In this document: one piece after another, positions 11,761 through 24,029 of the stretch | How positions within the stretch are numbered: position 1 is the stretch's first letter | Layout of the letters: every line of letters begins with the position of its first letter | Source of the DNA: Theobroma cacao | Lineage: Eukaryota > Streptophyta > Magnoliopsida > Malvales > Malvaceae | Length of the DNA stretch: 64,000 bases | Reading direction: 5' to 3' | Assembly: GCF_000208745.1 (NCBI RefSeq) | Contig: NC_030854.1 | Coordinates: 4,956,695 to 5,020,694 of the forward strand | Made by a program: the position numbers and the translations under genes | Notes under the pieces: generated by a model | The model's input: only the letters and a program-made list of their open reading frames with translations | Database searches by the model: none | What the model was told of the DNA's origin: nothing

Positions 11761-12260
11761 CTCTGCAGCAGCAAGCCATGGTTTTGAATTTTTTTGACAA
11801 CTAAAAACGTTTCCTAAAATCCTGAAAAATTACTGTGGAATTGTCCCATAAGTTTTCTATCAAGGAAAATTTAATTGAGAATTAAATTCCTGATTTTATG
11901 CCACCAAATAGCTTCAAAAGAAAGACAAAACCGAAACTGCCTCTGCAGATAAAGGTCACAGTTTTGAATTTTTTTTGACAGCTAAAAGCACCTCCTAAAA
12001 TCCTGAAAATTTATTCTGGAATAGTTACATGAGTTATCTATCAGTATAAATTTTATAAGGAATTAAATTCCTAATTTTTAGTCACAAAGAATTTCAAAAT
12101 GTCTCAAAAACCAATTCTGCCTCCTGCAGATAAAGGTCACGGTTTTTTAATTTTTTGAATGGCCAAATCACCTCTTAAAATCCTGAAAATTTATTCTGGA
12201 ATAGTTCCATTAGTTATCTATCAGGAAAAATTTTATTGGAATTAAATTTCTAAAGATACA
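11761..12260 (+). repeat. Three tandem units with a 180-bp period
   Basis: The phrase CTCTGCAG (or CTCCTGCAG) starts at 11761, 11941 and 12121, exactly 180 bp apart each time. Each unit continues with 'ggttttgaattttttt' or similar, then 'cctgaaaa' and 'ttatctatca'. Weaker relatives may flank the array at about 11540 and 12290. Confidence 0.85.
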
Positions 12261-15200
12261 GCACCATATTGCCACGTAATTAGGACAGCAGCAGACACTG
12301 TCTTGGTTAAGACATAGAATTTGTCAAAATTTTGCACCAATAAATGATCAATTAAATTAGTTAATTGGCTGAGGATAAGTTATGGAATTGATTCCAGAAT
12401 TATGCTGATTTTTTGAAACATTTAATTTAAGGAATATGATTCCTAAAATTAAGCACGCCAAAGATGATACATTAATATCCACAAATAAAGAAATGTGATT
12501 TCTAAAATTATAGAAGTTAAAATATCTTCATTAGCCAATTAAATATTTATGGAATAAGTTCTGTAACGATTGATAATTTATTTCAAAAATTATGGAATGT
12601 GATTCCTTTATTTAAAGGTGTCAAAATTTAAATAATTTAAAACTACATTAATTTAGGAATTAGATTCCTAAAAGTAATGGGAGTCTTAATATTTATAGAC
12701 AAATTTTATTTTGAATTGACTTCTTACAAGAAGATAATTCTAATTTGACATTAAATTTAAAGATTAAATTGTCTAAGTTATTTCCTAATAAGATTAGGTA
12801 ATAATAGACATTCAATCTTTAATTAAATGAGATTAACAATAGGTTGTGTAAAATGTTTACGAGCACAAATTAAAAATGTTTTAATTTGTAATAAAAATTT
12901 AATTCTAGTCCTAAGAAGATTAGGAATGGATAAATTACTAATTTTGATTGGAAATACTTACCATATATGAAAGAGGTTTCCGTATATATAGAATTAAATG
13001 GTTACCCGAAAATTTGAAATTGACAAAATTCAAATATTGAAAATTGCTAATCTCTAATACCTCATATGATTAACAATTTGAATGAGACATGTCTTTAAAT
13101 TTTATTCATATTGATGAATATATGTGGATGATTATGGACTTAGGCCTAATATGATTATGCTATGGTTGAATGTATATTCTTGGTATTTTTGAAATAGGAC
13201 CTGCGTGTCCTGCCTTATCTCTTTATCTCGGTTTGTAAAATTCTTTTCTTATCTTGCTCCCATCGAATGTAACTCGAGGTTTCTACATTCAAATGCAATT
13301 AGAATTAGGATAGATTAGGAATTGAATTTTGGAAAAATTGATGATGGAGATTGAAGGAGCCAAGATTGACAAGGAGATTACAAGAAAATTTTGAAGATTC
13401 TTATATGTAATCCCTTAGGTTTGACCAAGCTAGTTTCCTTTGATGGCTCAAGGAAATTAGTATAATTAAAGTCCATAATCATCCAAAGTAGTTTGCATGT
13501 GATAGATTTATTTTATGCAATTTAATAAATGTTATGCAATGCAAAGTCGTATGCATGTGATAGATTTATTTTATACGATTTAATAAATACTATGCATGCA
13601 AAAGTGAGACCCTAATAAAGGCGAAAACAAAATCCTTCATTATTTATTGAGTCACATGCCACGCATGAGCAAGTTGCCTTCCACCACATAGCAAGATAAC
13701 TTGGTTGCTCTTTTAATCGGAGACTTGTTGAGTACACTCAAGGTCACACTTTTACACGAGTATGTTTGAGCTATTGATGGGTTTTACTCAACTAGTTTCA
13801 TAAAATATGGATGCTTGGAAACTTGATTATTATGAAACTAGAGGCAAAAGCTAGGCGAAATTTATATGATATGTTTAGGCAATGTGTTGTCACCTAGCTG
13901 ATCTAGGAGTTGTATAAAGATACAATTGGTAAGCTCAGTTACCTACCTAATCCACCGATCATGGTTTGTTGAGCACACTCAAGGCTATGACTTGATGGAT
14001 GGAATTCTAGCCCACTAAGAGAATCCTAGTAAAGATCTCTCGAGGTGATATGGAAGGTTATCATCTTGCAGAAAATAGTGGGAGAACTATTTAAAATTTT
14101 AAAACCTTGTTTTAAATAGTTTATGCATGATATTTATGTATTGCTTTATTTTATCTATTTAGACATAATTTATATACATAGCTAATAATATGTCACTATG
14201 GTGCATCTTGGATGCAAATCAAACTCACTAGACCAAACCCTTTTTAAAGGTACCAGGACTTGAGAAATGTTCTCAAACGAAAGGTTATTCGTTCCACAAT
14301 CTCTACCAAATACAATTCATAATTAGGAGTGTGCTTCCATGAGATGGTATTTATATTGCCTTCATTATGAATTGGGAAGACAACCACGATAATGGCACTA
14401 ATTGGGAAATGTTCTCAAACATCTTTATGTAAAGATGGATAAAAGAGGGACTAAAAAAAAAAATTCCTTGACAGAGTTAAAGAAGAGGAAGCTTATAGAA
14501 ACCTCTACTTTGCCAAAGTTTATGATTGAGTTAGAAGTTACTACTGTTGTATTAACATCATAAGTACTCGATACTAGATGTTGAATGCATTTAAGTAATG
14601 ACATAAAGAGCAAAACAGTAGTAGTAAGTCAATGCACAATATAAATGTCAAGAAAACTGATTACATATGATCTCAATTATGGCATTTTTGTCTTGGTCAT
14701 TGAAGTAAGAATTAGAGTATGAAGATATTTAGATCCTTTTGATTGGGNGTATGTTCAAAAGGTCTTCTACATATAGATGTATACGAACCAGTGAACATAA
14801 AATGTATGGAAAATGTTCCTAATTCATTAAGTTTACACAAGACCAAATTGAGATTTTGTCTTTTATACTAAAAGAAATAAAATTTGAAACCTTGAAATGT
14901 TTAGAGAATTCAAATATAAGATCATATGAGCTGTATAGTATGAAGTACTCTTATTAAGATATGATATTAGTGAAGATTACTCTTACTTATTAATTAATTA
15001 TTCAAAAATAACTGTAGATTCATGTGAAACGGAACTTTCTTATGAATAAAACATAGAGATGTTTGTTCAAAGAAGAAAGCAAATTCATATAGCGATATGA
15101 TTTGGTCCATATCTCTATAATATATATGTAGCCAATTATATTAGTCCAAACTAATACGATTCCAAGCATACATTGAGATGTATGTATTTAACATCGTGAA

Positions 15201-16030
15201 ATATTCAAAAGAGTTTGAATATTACTCTCACAAAGGATCTTGAATTTAGTGGGAGTATGATGACACTAAGAAAGAGTTTCTTTAGTATTACATGGTTACA
15301 TTGGAATCTGACTCTTAAGATTTTGCATAGAGATGCATAATCATATGTATGAGAGCTCCATGGATTTAGTAAGATACATTGAAGATGTATTATTCATATG
15401 AGATGAACTACTAAATATGTTTCTTGTTGGAGTTATACACTTTGTTCTATTATATGGGATTTAGAGGGTTGGATTTAATAATATGTACAAGTGTATTTAT
15501 CTCATAGACAAAGTGTATTTATCTCATAGACAAAAGAAAGTTAGTGGGAGTGAATACAATTCTTTGGTGATACAATTACATGGGATGCAATGTGTATAAA
15601 AAGAAAGTGCCAAAATTTAAAAGGGACAAATGGTACAATGAAAAGTGACAAATGCATATGATGCATACAACATAGTTTAGTTGGAATGGTTCCAAAGATA
15701 GAAAGAGGACTATGTACATGTATAAAATTAAAGTCATATACATCCTATTAAAAGGGCTCTAATAGGAATATACTTAGATCATTAGTCCATGGAACTAATA
15801 AAAGGTTTTGAACATTGTTAATGTAACAATGGAGTCATATAAGCAGAACCTGGGTCTCATAGGATCTAGATATAGTAATATGACATGATGTGATGCATGG
15901 ACATCACGAAGATAGATAAAAGTAATTAACCACATTGAAGGGCACAAGCGAGTCTACATGCAGACACGATTACTAGATGGATTGAATCCACATACGATGA
16001 GGTAGCAATTGGCTTTGTGCTAGTGGGAGA

Positions 16031-17860
16031 TGTTGGGATGAGCCTTGCAGCCAATTGGGATTGGTTAAGGCTTGATTCCAATCATGCAATAGTATCATTC
16101 ATGTTGAATGATTAGAGGTTTTCCTTCATCAATAAGACATCAATTATAATGAGTTATAAGTCTAATTGGATGAAGTCCATGAGATTAATATGCCTTGAAT
16201 GGGTTGCAGTTATGAGATTCCTATGCATTAAAGCATAATCTCAAAATGTTCCTAGTCAATGTATCATTGAGACTGGACATCAATGATGCTTAGAGACTGG
16301 TATATTCTATGTTCCTTACTTTGGAAGTAAGTAATCGATCTCATAGATTAAAGTATAGAGATACTTGGAACTAGAATATAGGTGCTTGCTTGGGAGAGCA
16401 AGTTCACTGAACATGACCCGCAATGAGAAGTGCATTTGGTAATACACTCTAGTATCTATGCAACACTTCTCATGTGTCACTCGTGTAAACACTCCCTAGA
16501 CTTGAGACACCAAGTTGTCTTATATGTGGAGTGCTATACTTTGATTTCATCCCTACGAGTGTCTAGCCAATGATGCCAAAACAGGATGTTTTTGGGTATA
16601 GTATGAAGCATGTGAAGGCAAATGAGTGGTCAAGATAGGAATCATCACCTCAAGTGTTTCAGCGGACATATCCTATTAGTTCGTGGTTAACATTAGCTTA
16701 TTGAAGACCTTGGCCAAGGCGACCTAGAGATTATGAAAAATGTTTCATAACTCTCTATAAAGCTAATACTATAATTGCAGGAACAAATATGGAGGTCAAT
16801 AAGAGCAGACACTGTACCAAGCTCTTATCATCTCCGGGATATATGATGAGGGAATGAATTACACTGATAGACTGTACACTGAAAGGTTATCAAAGAACCC
16901 TTTGACTCTCCCAACAATTGGGTGGCCATGATGCATTACTAGATGTCAATTTTGGTCTATGAAATTGATTATAAATTAATTGATTGAAATTTATATTAAT
17001 CAATTCCATTGCCAACATGTTAGGAACCTAATGGGTCACACACAATGATTGCATTTGAATTAATTGGGAGAGTGACGATTTAAGTTAGACTTAAATCACA
17101 TGCTAGGTAATTAACTTCTATAAACTTAATTAAAATAGTTTAATTAAGTTTTAGGCATAATTATAAATAGTTATAATTATAAGGCCTTGATTGCAAAATA
17201 TAAAAGAAATTAATTTTGATTTTAATTTCCAATGACTTAATTAAAAGAGTTTAATTAAGTAATGGGTCCAATATTATAATGTGTTATAATATTGAGGGCT
17301 TAATTGCAAAATTAAAGTTGTTTTAACCTAACTATATAAGTCACCTTTTAACTATTTTTCATATGAGAGTTTTTCACAATTGAAGAAAACGTAGTTTTTG
17401 TCAGAAAAAGAGAAACGTTTTCTTTCTTTGCCACTACTCCCTTTGTGTGAAAGAGAAAATTGCTTATGAAGTAATTTTCAAGAGAGGTTCGACTAAGATT
17501 GTGAAAAAGAAGAAAAGGACAATTGTTGTCCTCTTTTCTAGCACAAAGTATAGTTAAAAACTCCTTCCTTTGTTGAAGGTTCAAGTGCAATCGTGTGTAC
17601 TACCATTGGAGGCCAAGCACTTGATTGGCTAGGGTTTTTGCTCCTTGTGGTGTTCGCGGGATTGCTTCGAAAAGTGCCATCATGATTACGAAATTACATG
17701 GGAAGGTAACTTTCTAAATAATAATTTATTTTGTGCTTTTATGTGTTAAATATCACCAAGGTGATCCATGGGTGGAGGCATGTCTTGGTTGTTTAGTTAT
17801 AAATTTTAATTTTCTTTCCGCTGCATAGTTTAAGCATGCCATCCATAGCCAAACCCATCA
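16031..17860 (+). repeat. 3' LTR of nested LTR element
   Basis: It is preceded by the purine tract TAGTGGGAGA and followed by the TSD AAGCT. It parallels 9162-11002 throughout. Confidence 0.93.
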
Positions 17861-17865
17861 AAGCT

Positions 17866-20324
17866 GATGCCATTTTTAACCTTAAAAAATGGGCTTTGTG
17901 TATCAAGCTTCAAATTTAACCTTATATCTACTGGTCAGCTTACTAGTACCAAGTCAACTTATGTTCTTTTCACTAACATGTAATATGTTGTCCAGGACAT
18001 TCCCTCATTGACAATGATTGTGGCTGTTAAGGCCTCTTTAGGACTATACTTGATAAAAGATCAGAAAGACCAAGAAGACCTGTATAATTCCTATTTTGAT
18101 AAAATTGTTAAGTTTTCGTCTATTTCATCAGTTAATGCCAACAATGCAAGACATAGCACTTTTGATCTATGGCATTTTAAACTTGGACATGCTCATTTTG
18201 AGAGAATAAATGTAATGCACCAATAGTTTCCAAATGTTAAAATCTCAAGTGACTTGTTTTATGAAATCTGTCCTTTGGCAAAGCAAAGGAAACTACCTTT
18301 TCCAGTGCACATTCAAAGCACCAAGAATTCCTTTAAATTAATTCACATTGATATTGGAGGCCCTTATAAGAATCCTACTTTGTTAAACTAGAGATATTTT
18401 CTCACAATTGTTGATGATTTCACTCATTTTAAATGGATTTTTCTCATGAAAAGAAAATCAAATATTTCAAGTATCATACCATCTTTCAATGCTTTCGTTC
18501 AAAGGCAACATGACCTTAAAATCAAATGTTTAAGAAATGACAATGGCCAAAAGTTTAGACTTACAAGATTTTTTTGCTAAGACAAGAATAGTCCATCAAT
18601 TGTCCTATGTAAAGGCAAGGGTGGATCTAGAAATTTTTTTAAGTGGTGTTATAACTAAAATAATAATAATAATTAAAAAATATCCTCAATCCAAGATTTT
18701 TCAAGACAGTACTTAGATCAAATTCAACATGACTATGCTTAGAAGATTGTTGAGTATTATCATTAGTAAAATTATGTTGTTGCTCAGCAATTGAGTCTTG
18801 TGAGACAATTTCATATATTTTAAAATATCTTTTCATGACTTATTTGACCAAAAACTTGTTAAAAACTACTACTCATTTCTCATTCGTATAAACTAATTAT
18901 TAGATTTAAATAAAATATGATCATGCATAGCAAGTTATTAGATTCAACAACTAACAATTTGACAAATTTTTATTCATTAATCAAAACTAAGTGTAAGCAT
19001 CCACAAACCACATAAAGTTAAACACAAAAATCAAAATATCAAACAATGTATCTACAAAATCTATCAAAAAAAGGAAAGACTCATAATTTCAAGATATTAG
19101 TTGACATGAAATATTATTTTCTATTAGCTAGATTTTGTTTGGATCCCAAACTATCAAATTAAACAAAAAATGTTTAGACATGAAGTATTTAAAGACTTAA
19201 TTTGGGTTAAAAATTATTTGCAATTGAAGCCTAGATGAATTGTTTTGAGAGAGTGAAAAAAATAGCCAAGAATTGAAAAGACAAAACGTTATTGCAAGTC
19301 TCAAAAGTAGTTTAGGTTTTGATTTTTTAATAAAATCTTAAATTATAGAAGGAAATATTTTATCTTTTAGTATTTAAATATTAGTATATAAATTACATTT
19401 TAATAAATCTACATTGACTTGGAGCCTTTGACTCCAATCCCTACAAAATTGTAAAAAAGTTAATGGTTCATTAGTGTCATTAACTACATAAAACTCTAGA
19501 TAAGTAGCATACTTAGTATAGTTTTTTAGCAATTATGTGGTGTTATCTGACACCACTTCTATAAAGGTGGGTCCGCCCATGTGTAAAGGACCCTTAACTA
19601 ATTGGAATTGTTGAGAGTAAACATCAGCATATATTGATGGTGGCCAGAGCCTTAATGCTCCAATCAAAGGTTCTAGTCTATTTTTATGGGATGCAGTTCT
19701 TACTGCAATTCATGTCATTAACAAATTACCAACTAGGCTTCTCAAGAACAAATCACCATATGAATTACTCGTTAAGAAAACACCTTCATATGATCAGTTT
19801 AGAGTATTTTGATGCCTATGTTTTGTGTCTACATTAACTCAAAATAGAAAGAAATTGGACGAAAAAAACTAGTAAATTCATATTCTTAAGTTATACAAAC
19901 AATGATAAAAGATATAGAGTTTATGATCTTTGTGCACAAAAGGTCCTAGTTTTAAGCAATATTGTTTTTCATGAAGAAAATTTTCCTTTTCAAACTTCAT
20001 ATCATAATATGCCATATTAGACATTTCATCAAACACTTGAAGTCCATGATAGATATCTTGACTATTTTGATTCAAATCCATTCAATTTTCAATACCAAGA
20101 CCAAGCACTAAGTTACACTCACTCGAGCATGTGTCATCTAGTAATGGACCTGACACATCAAATGTAGATGATTTGAACCAAGATACCTCTTGCTTTGCTA
20201 GTGACCTTGCAACTAGTAATACTAATGAACCTGAACCTAACCTTGTCAATGACACATTAAAACCAATTAGAAGAAGTTCAAGATCTAAACACATTCTTAA
20301 GTACTTGGATGCATATTATGTAGA
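17866..20324 (+). pseudogene. Outer Copia integrase region, interrupted by an hAT-like element
   Basis: The reading continues the polyprotein broken at 9161. A GAG-pre-integrase motif (FDLWHFKLGHAHFERINV) lies at about 18160-18215. The integrase core follows, with FLTIVDDFTHFKWIFLM at about 18400 and RNDNGQKF at about 18535. After the hAT-like insertion the frame resumes with GIVERKHQHIL near 19605, including the conserved catalytic glutamate neighbourhood. The integrase would join element DNA to the host chromosome, but stops and frameshifts have killed it. A worn linker toward reverse transcriptase ends where the gypsy insertion starts at 20330. Confidence 0.85.
18616..19581. mobile_element. 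Non-autonomous hAT-like DNA transposon, copy 1 (966 bp)
   Basis: It is flanked by the exact 8-bp TSD TGTAAAGG (18608-18615 and 19582-19589). The ends are imperfect inverted repeats: CAAGGGTGGATC at the left, and CATGGGCGGACC reading inward from the right. An 8-bp TSD with CA-starting inverted ends fits the hAT superfamily. No transposase frame is present. It cuts the outer Copia integrase. A second copy lies at 39995-42484. Confidence 0.9.
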
Positions 20325-20329
20325 CTTAC

Positions 20330-21823
20330 TATTGATAATCTTTACTCACACAAATGCACGTATCATTAACAAGTAATATAATAATGAATAGAGTATTGTT
20401 CCCATGGAGAATTGTTTAATTCCTACCGTTAACTACTAAAATTATAACACACCCTAATTTTATCCAAACAATTAAAAAAGAAAAATTAAAACTGATAAAC
20501 TAAAAATAAAATTAAATACTAAATAAAACTCACTTAACTACCAAACCTAAGATTATAATATCCCTCAATACTTCATCTGATTATTGTCTCTCTCTCTTAA
20601 CTCAGTTTAATGGATTAAGTTGCAAAACTTATAAGTCTCTATCGAGTTTCTCATAAAAATATCTTTCCCAATTAATTTACTATATGTCTATGTAAATTAA
20701 ATTGAAGAAAGATTCATTAAGTTTGTGCTCTAATCCTGGCTACGTATAGCTTATAAGTGTATGTCTACCCTATATGCAAATCAAATCACCTAATCAACTA
20801 AGTGCATTCGATCATACGCTATTTTATTCAAGGTCTACCTAAATATCTTTCGTCAAGGTTTAACCTGAGTTTCCAACTCAATCTAATGGGTGATCAAGCA
20901 ATTAGAAGTATTAAGAACAGAATAAAATAAACAACTTAAATCTATCAAACATAAGCAAAAGAGAGATAAATAATTCTAACTACATATTGAGTTCAATCAT
21001 AATCTTACATTAACAATTTAGTTCCCTATCAAGTCACACATCATCATTGAATAAAGTTTAAACAATAAAAACAAACTAAGAAAATAAAAGAATAATCAAA
21101 AAGATAAAACTCAAGAATTATAATCTAGATCTTCCAAGTCTTCTTGAATCCTTCAAAATCTTCTCAGCTTCAATGACTTTGCGGCTTGACTCTCAGCTTT
21201 CGATCTGGTGTTTTCTTCTTCCTTCTTAAGTCTTCCAAAAGGTTGTTTTTATAGGCTTTAAAGCTAGGCCAAGTTGGGTGGAGAAAGAATTCAATTCGAA
21301 CTAGGATTTCCTCATCAGACTATGTGAGTCGCAGCCTTGTCCAATTAATTAACAGAAATCTTAATTTCTCTAGGACTACTACAATGTATCAACTTTGACA
21401 AGATTTTTGACCACCTTTACAAGCCGAACTAGGTAAAATGGTAAACATAAAAGTTGTATATTTTTTTTCTTATCTCTCCAATGGTTCAAGAATCGCTTCA
21501 TTTGAAACTCTGTAAAGAAAGTTATGGCCAAAATACCGAAACTTATGCATTAGAAGTCTGCACCTTGAAATTTCTCTCTTTCTTCCATTAAAATTCTTCT
21601 TTCATCAAACACCTACAAAGACACAAATAAATCAATAACAACCTATCCTAATCACATCAACACCAAATCAAGCATAAAATTAACTAAGATTATATTGACT
21701 AGCCTAAAATAACTAATTTAAAATAATTAAATAAAGCCTATTAATTTATATGCATTACTATAAAAACTAAGCTAAATTATTATCAAAATTAAGCTCAAAT
21801 AACTCTATATTAAAGAGTTATCA
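20330..21823 (-). repeat. 3' LTR (element sense) of gypsy element
   Basis: On the plus strand it runs from TATTGATAATC to GAGTTATCA and is matched by 24986-26423 and by the solo LTR at 40410-41931 (opposite orientation). The outer dinucleotide is TA instead of TG. Confidence 0.92.
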
Positions 21824-21925
21824 CACCCCCAAACTTAATATTTTGATAGTCCTTGAGCAAAACATAGAAAAGAACCTAACTTACAAAAATCAAATTCCAT
21901 TAAAGAAAACTAAAACAAATATAGT

Positions 21926-21953
21926 TACTACTACTACTACTACTACTACTACT
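21926..21953. repeat. (TAC)n microsatellite
   Basis: About nine TAC units lie inside the internal region of the gypsy element. Confidence 0.9.
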
Positions 21954-23439
21954 AAAGATAAAGTGCGCCAACTCAATGATTCCTTATAATTTCCTCAAAA
22001 GTATGTCTATCAATCATTAACCTAAGGAAAAATATAGGCTTCATTCAAATTCATGTTTCAATTCTAATGCAAGCACATTCTCGAATGGATTTTCGTGTGT
22101 GTGTAATCTGTTACCAAGAAGATCATGACATCTGAATGAGTTTATGCCAAAACAAATTTCAAATTAATACTAGATTTCCATAGGTTTACCTTTCATCTCT
22201 CTCTCCACTAATGTAAACCAATACAAAACTAGGGATCAATAAGACTTTATAAAGCTTGTAATGTATGGCTAGGGTCAAGGTATGATAAAAGATATTAATG
22301 TAGCTCAAATCACCCTAAGCACATAATTATTCTAGGACCTATATATAAAGCTCTATTTTCCTTCTCTAAGTACACCTTTTCTATCATTCAACATTTTTTT
22401 TCCAAAATTTCACAATTTCACACCCCCAAACTTATTTTCTTTATATTGTAGGTAGTGGGGTTATTTATTTTATATTTTGAACTTTTTTTTTTCACATTAA
22501 CATCACCTTTCCACCTTTTTTCAACATTTAGCTCAATTTATATTTCTTAAAACAATATACATGCTTAGGAGTGAGGGTTGCAAAATTGAAAAATTAATTT
22601 TAAAGTTAAGCTCAATTATTATGTAGTTAAACAAAGAAAAGAGAAATTAGACTCAAAAGGGGTATACTAGGAATAAAAATTTAACAAGGTTGGCTTTTTT
22701 AGGCTCAAACAGTCCAAAGATAGCCTAAATAATATCCTTAACTAAGTTTTACCTTGGATTTCACCTCAAGAGAAAATCAAGCAAATTCTAAAATTCATGA
22801 CATAATCTAAAAATCACATCAATATAAACCTTCTCTAGATATTCACAATAATTCAAAGTAAAAGTTATTGTGCTCAAAATTTGTGAAAATCACATTCTAA
22901 TAATGATACTTAACAACAGACTTTAGCATGAATCCAAACAAAAACCTTATTCACCAAAAGCTAATAATTCAAGACAACTAGTTATTATCATTAGATAGAA
23001 AAAATCATTGAAAAAATTGGCACAACTTTACTCTAGATTTCTAAAATTCAAACAAGAAATAAATTCATTTGCCAACTAATCCTAAATTATTTATAAATAT
23101 AAATAAACATGTCAATAAAATTAAACCTAAAATTTTCACAATATATTCACCACCAAAAAAATAAATTCACCCGCCCAAACTTAAACTAAACATTATCCTC
23201 AATGTTAGAAAAAATAAAAGAAAAGGTAAAAAAATACTCCCCCGATGATTGGATGAATTTTGTAGAAGCTCTAATCCTCCTCCTCCTTATTGTCATCTTT
23301 CTCATTCACACTTTTTAGGAGGAATATTTTTTTTACTACAAAAAAAAAATAAATAAAGGTTAATGTAGAAATAAATAAATAAAAATAACTAAAAAAAAAA
23401 AGATGGGTTTTATTGGGTAATAGGTGGTCCAAATAAAAA

Positions 23440-23670
23440 GCAGGGATTGGGTTTGGGTAGTGGGTAGTGGGTAAATGGGCAATGGGTAGTCCAAATAGGA
23501 AAAAAAAAGAATTGGGTTTGGTTAGTGGGCTGCCCACAATGGAGGGTAGTGGTTAATGGGAAAATGGGCAATGGGTAGTCCAAATAGAAAAAAAAAAAAG
23601 AATTGGGTTTGCTTAGTGGGCTGCCCAATGTTAGCAGCCTAATGGAGGGTAATGGGTAGTGGGCTACCCA
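23440..23670. repeat. GGG-rich minisatellite (TGGGTAGTGGG-type)
   Basis: Between 23443 and 23486 there are seven GGG runs separated by 3-5 bases. A second and third block with the phrase 'aatgggtagtccaaata' follow to about 23670. The block containing 'gggttagtgggctgccca' is also repeated. The plus strand fits the usual rule for G-quadruplex-forming DNA. Confidence 0.85.
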
Positions 23671-24029
23671 ATTGGCAGCCCACTTCAGGGGGAGCCGCGG
23701 CCTACCCCATGTGGGAGTCACGACCCACATCATATGGCTTTTTTTTTTTTATTAATCGAGCTACGGCTTCGAGCCTAGTGAGCCGCGACTTGCGTCTTTT
23801 TGTGTTCGGGAAGCCGCAGCTTACCATATTTTTTTTAAAAAAAAATTTTAATTTTTGAATATTTTTAAATTTTTTTTGAAATTTTTTTACATGAACTTGT
23901 ATAAATAAAAAAGAGTGTTAATAATTTAATAATTAAATAAATAAAAATAAAAGAAAGTAAGTTAGAGTGCTTAGGTTGCCTCCCAAGAAATGCTTCTTTA
24001 TAATTACTAGCTTGACTTTAGTTGAGGTT

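Larger units (their letters stand above)
11003..16030 (+). other. Non-coding internal region of nested LTR element
   Basis: No frame longer than about 80 codons resembles a retroelement protein. The region is AT-rich, with a 180-bp tandem array near its 5' side and a single N at 14748. A degenerate Copia-like trace lies around 14670-14900. Confidence 0.75.
9162..17860 (+). mobile_element. Non-coding Copia-like LTR element (LARD type) nested in outer Copia
   Basis: LTRs of 1841 bp (9162-11002) and 1830 bp (16031-17860) are very similar and end TG...CA. They are flanked by the 5-bp TSD AAGCT (9157-9161 and 17861-17865). A primer site TGGTATCAGAGCC (11004) and purine tract TAGTGGGAGA (16021-16030) frame a 5-kb internal region with no gag or pol frame. 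A faint Copia GAG-pre-integrase trace (LWHFCLGH-like) may occur at 14670-14720. The purine tract and primer site fit Copia. It probably moved using proteins supplied by another element. The internal region also carries a tandem repeat (11761-12260) and a scrap of gypsy LTR (11262-11392). Confidence 0.93.
21824..24029 (-). other. Non-coding part of gypsy element internal region
   Basis: No retroelement domain is readable. The stretch holds AT-rich sequence, a (TAC)n run, a GGG-rich minisatellite (about 23400-23670) and three related motifs of the form AGCCGCRRCTTRC (about 23692, 23781, 23811). This is where pol would be expected. Confidence 0.7.

Noticed and set aside
17348..17590. Pair of similar minus-strand frames (10496-10732 and 17348-17590)
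   Set aside because: They match each other only because both lie at the same place in the two LTRs of the nested element. No protein signature is present.
23410..23733. Minus-strand frames rich in Pro, Phe and Leu
   Set aside because: They arise from the GGG-rich minisatellite read in reverse. The repeated words are DNA repeats, not protein domains.
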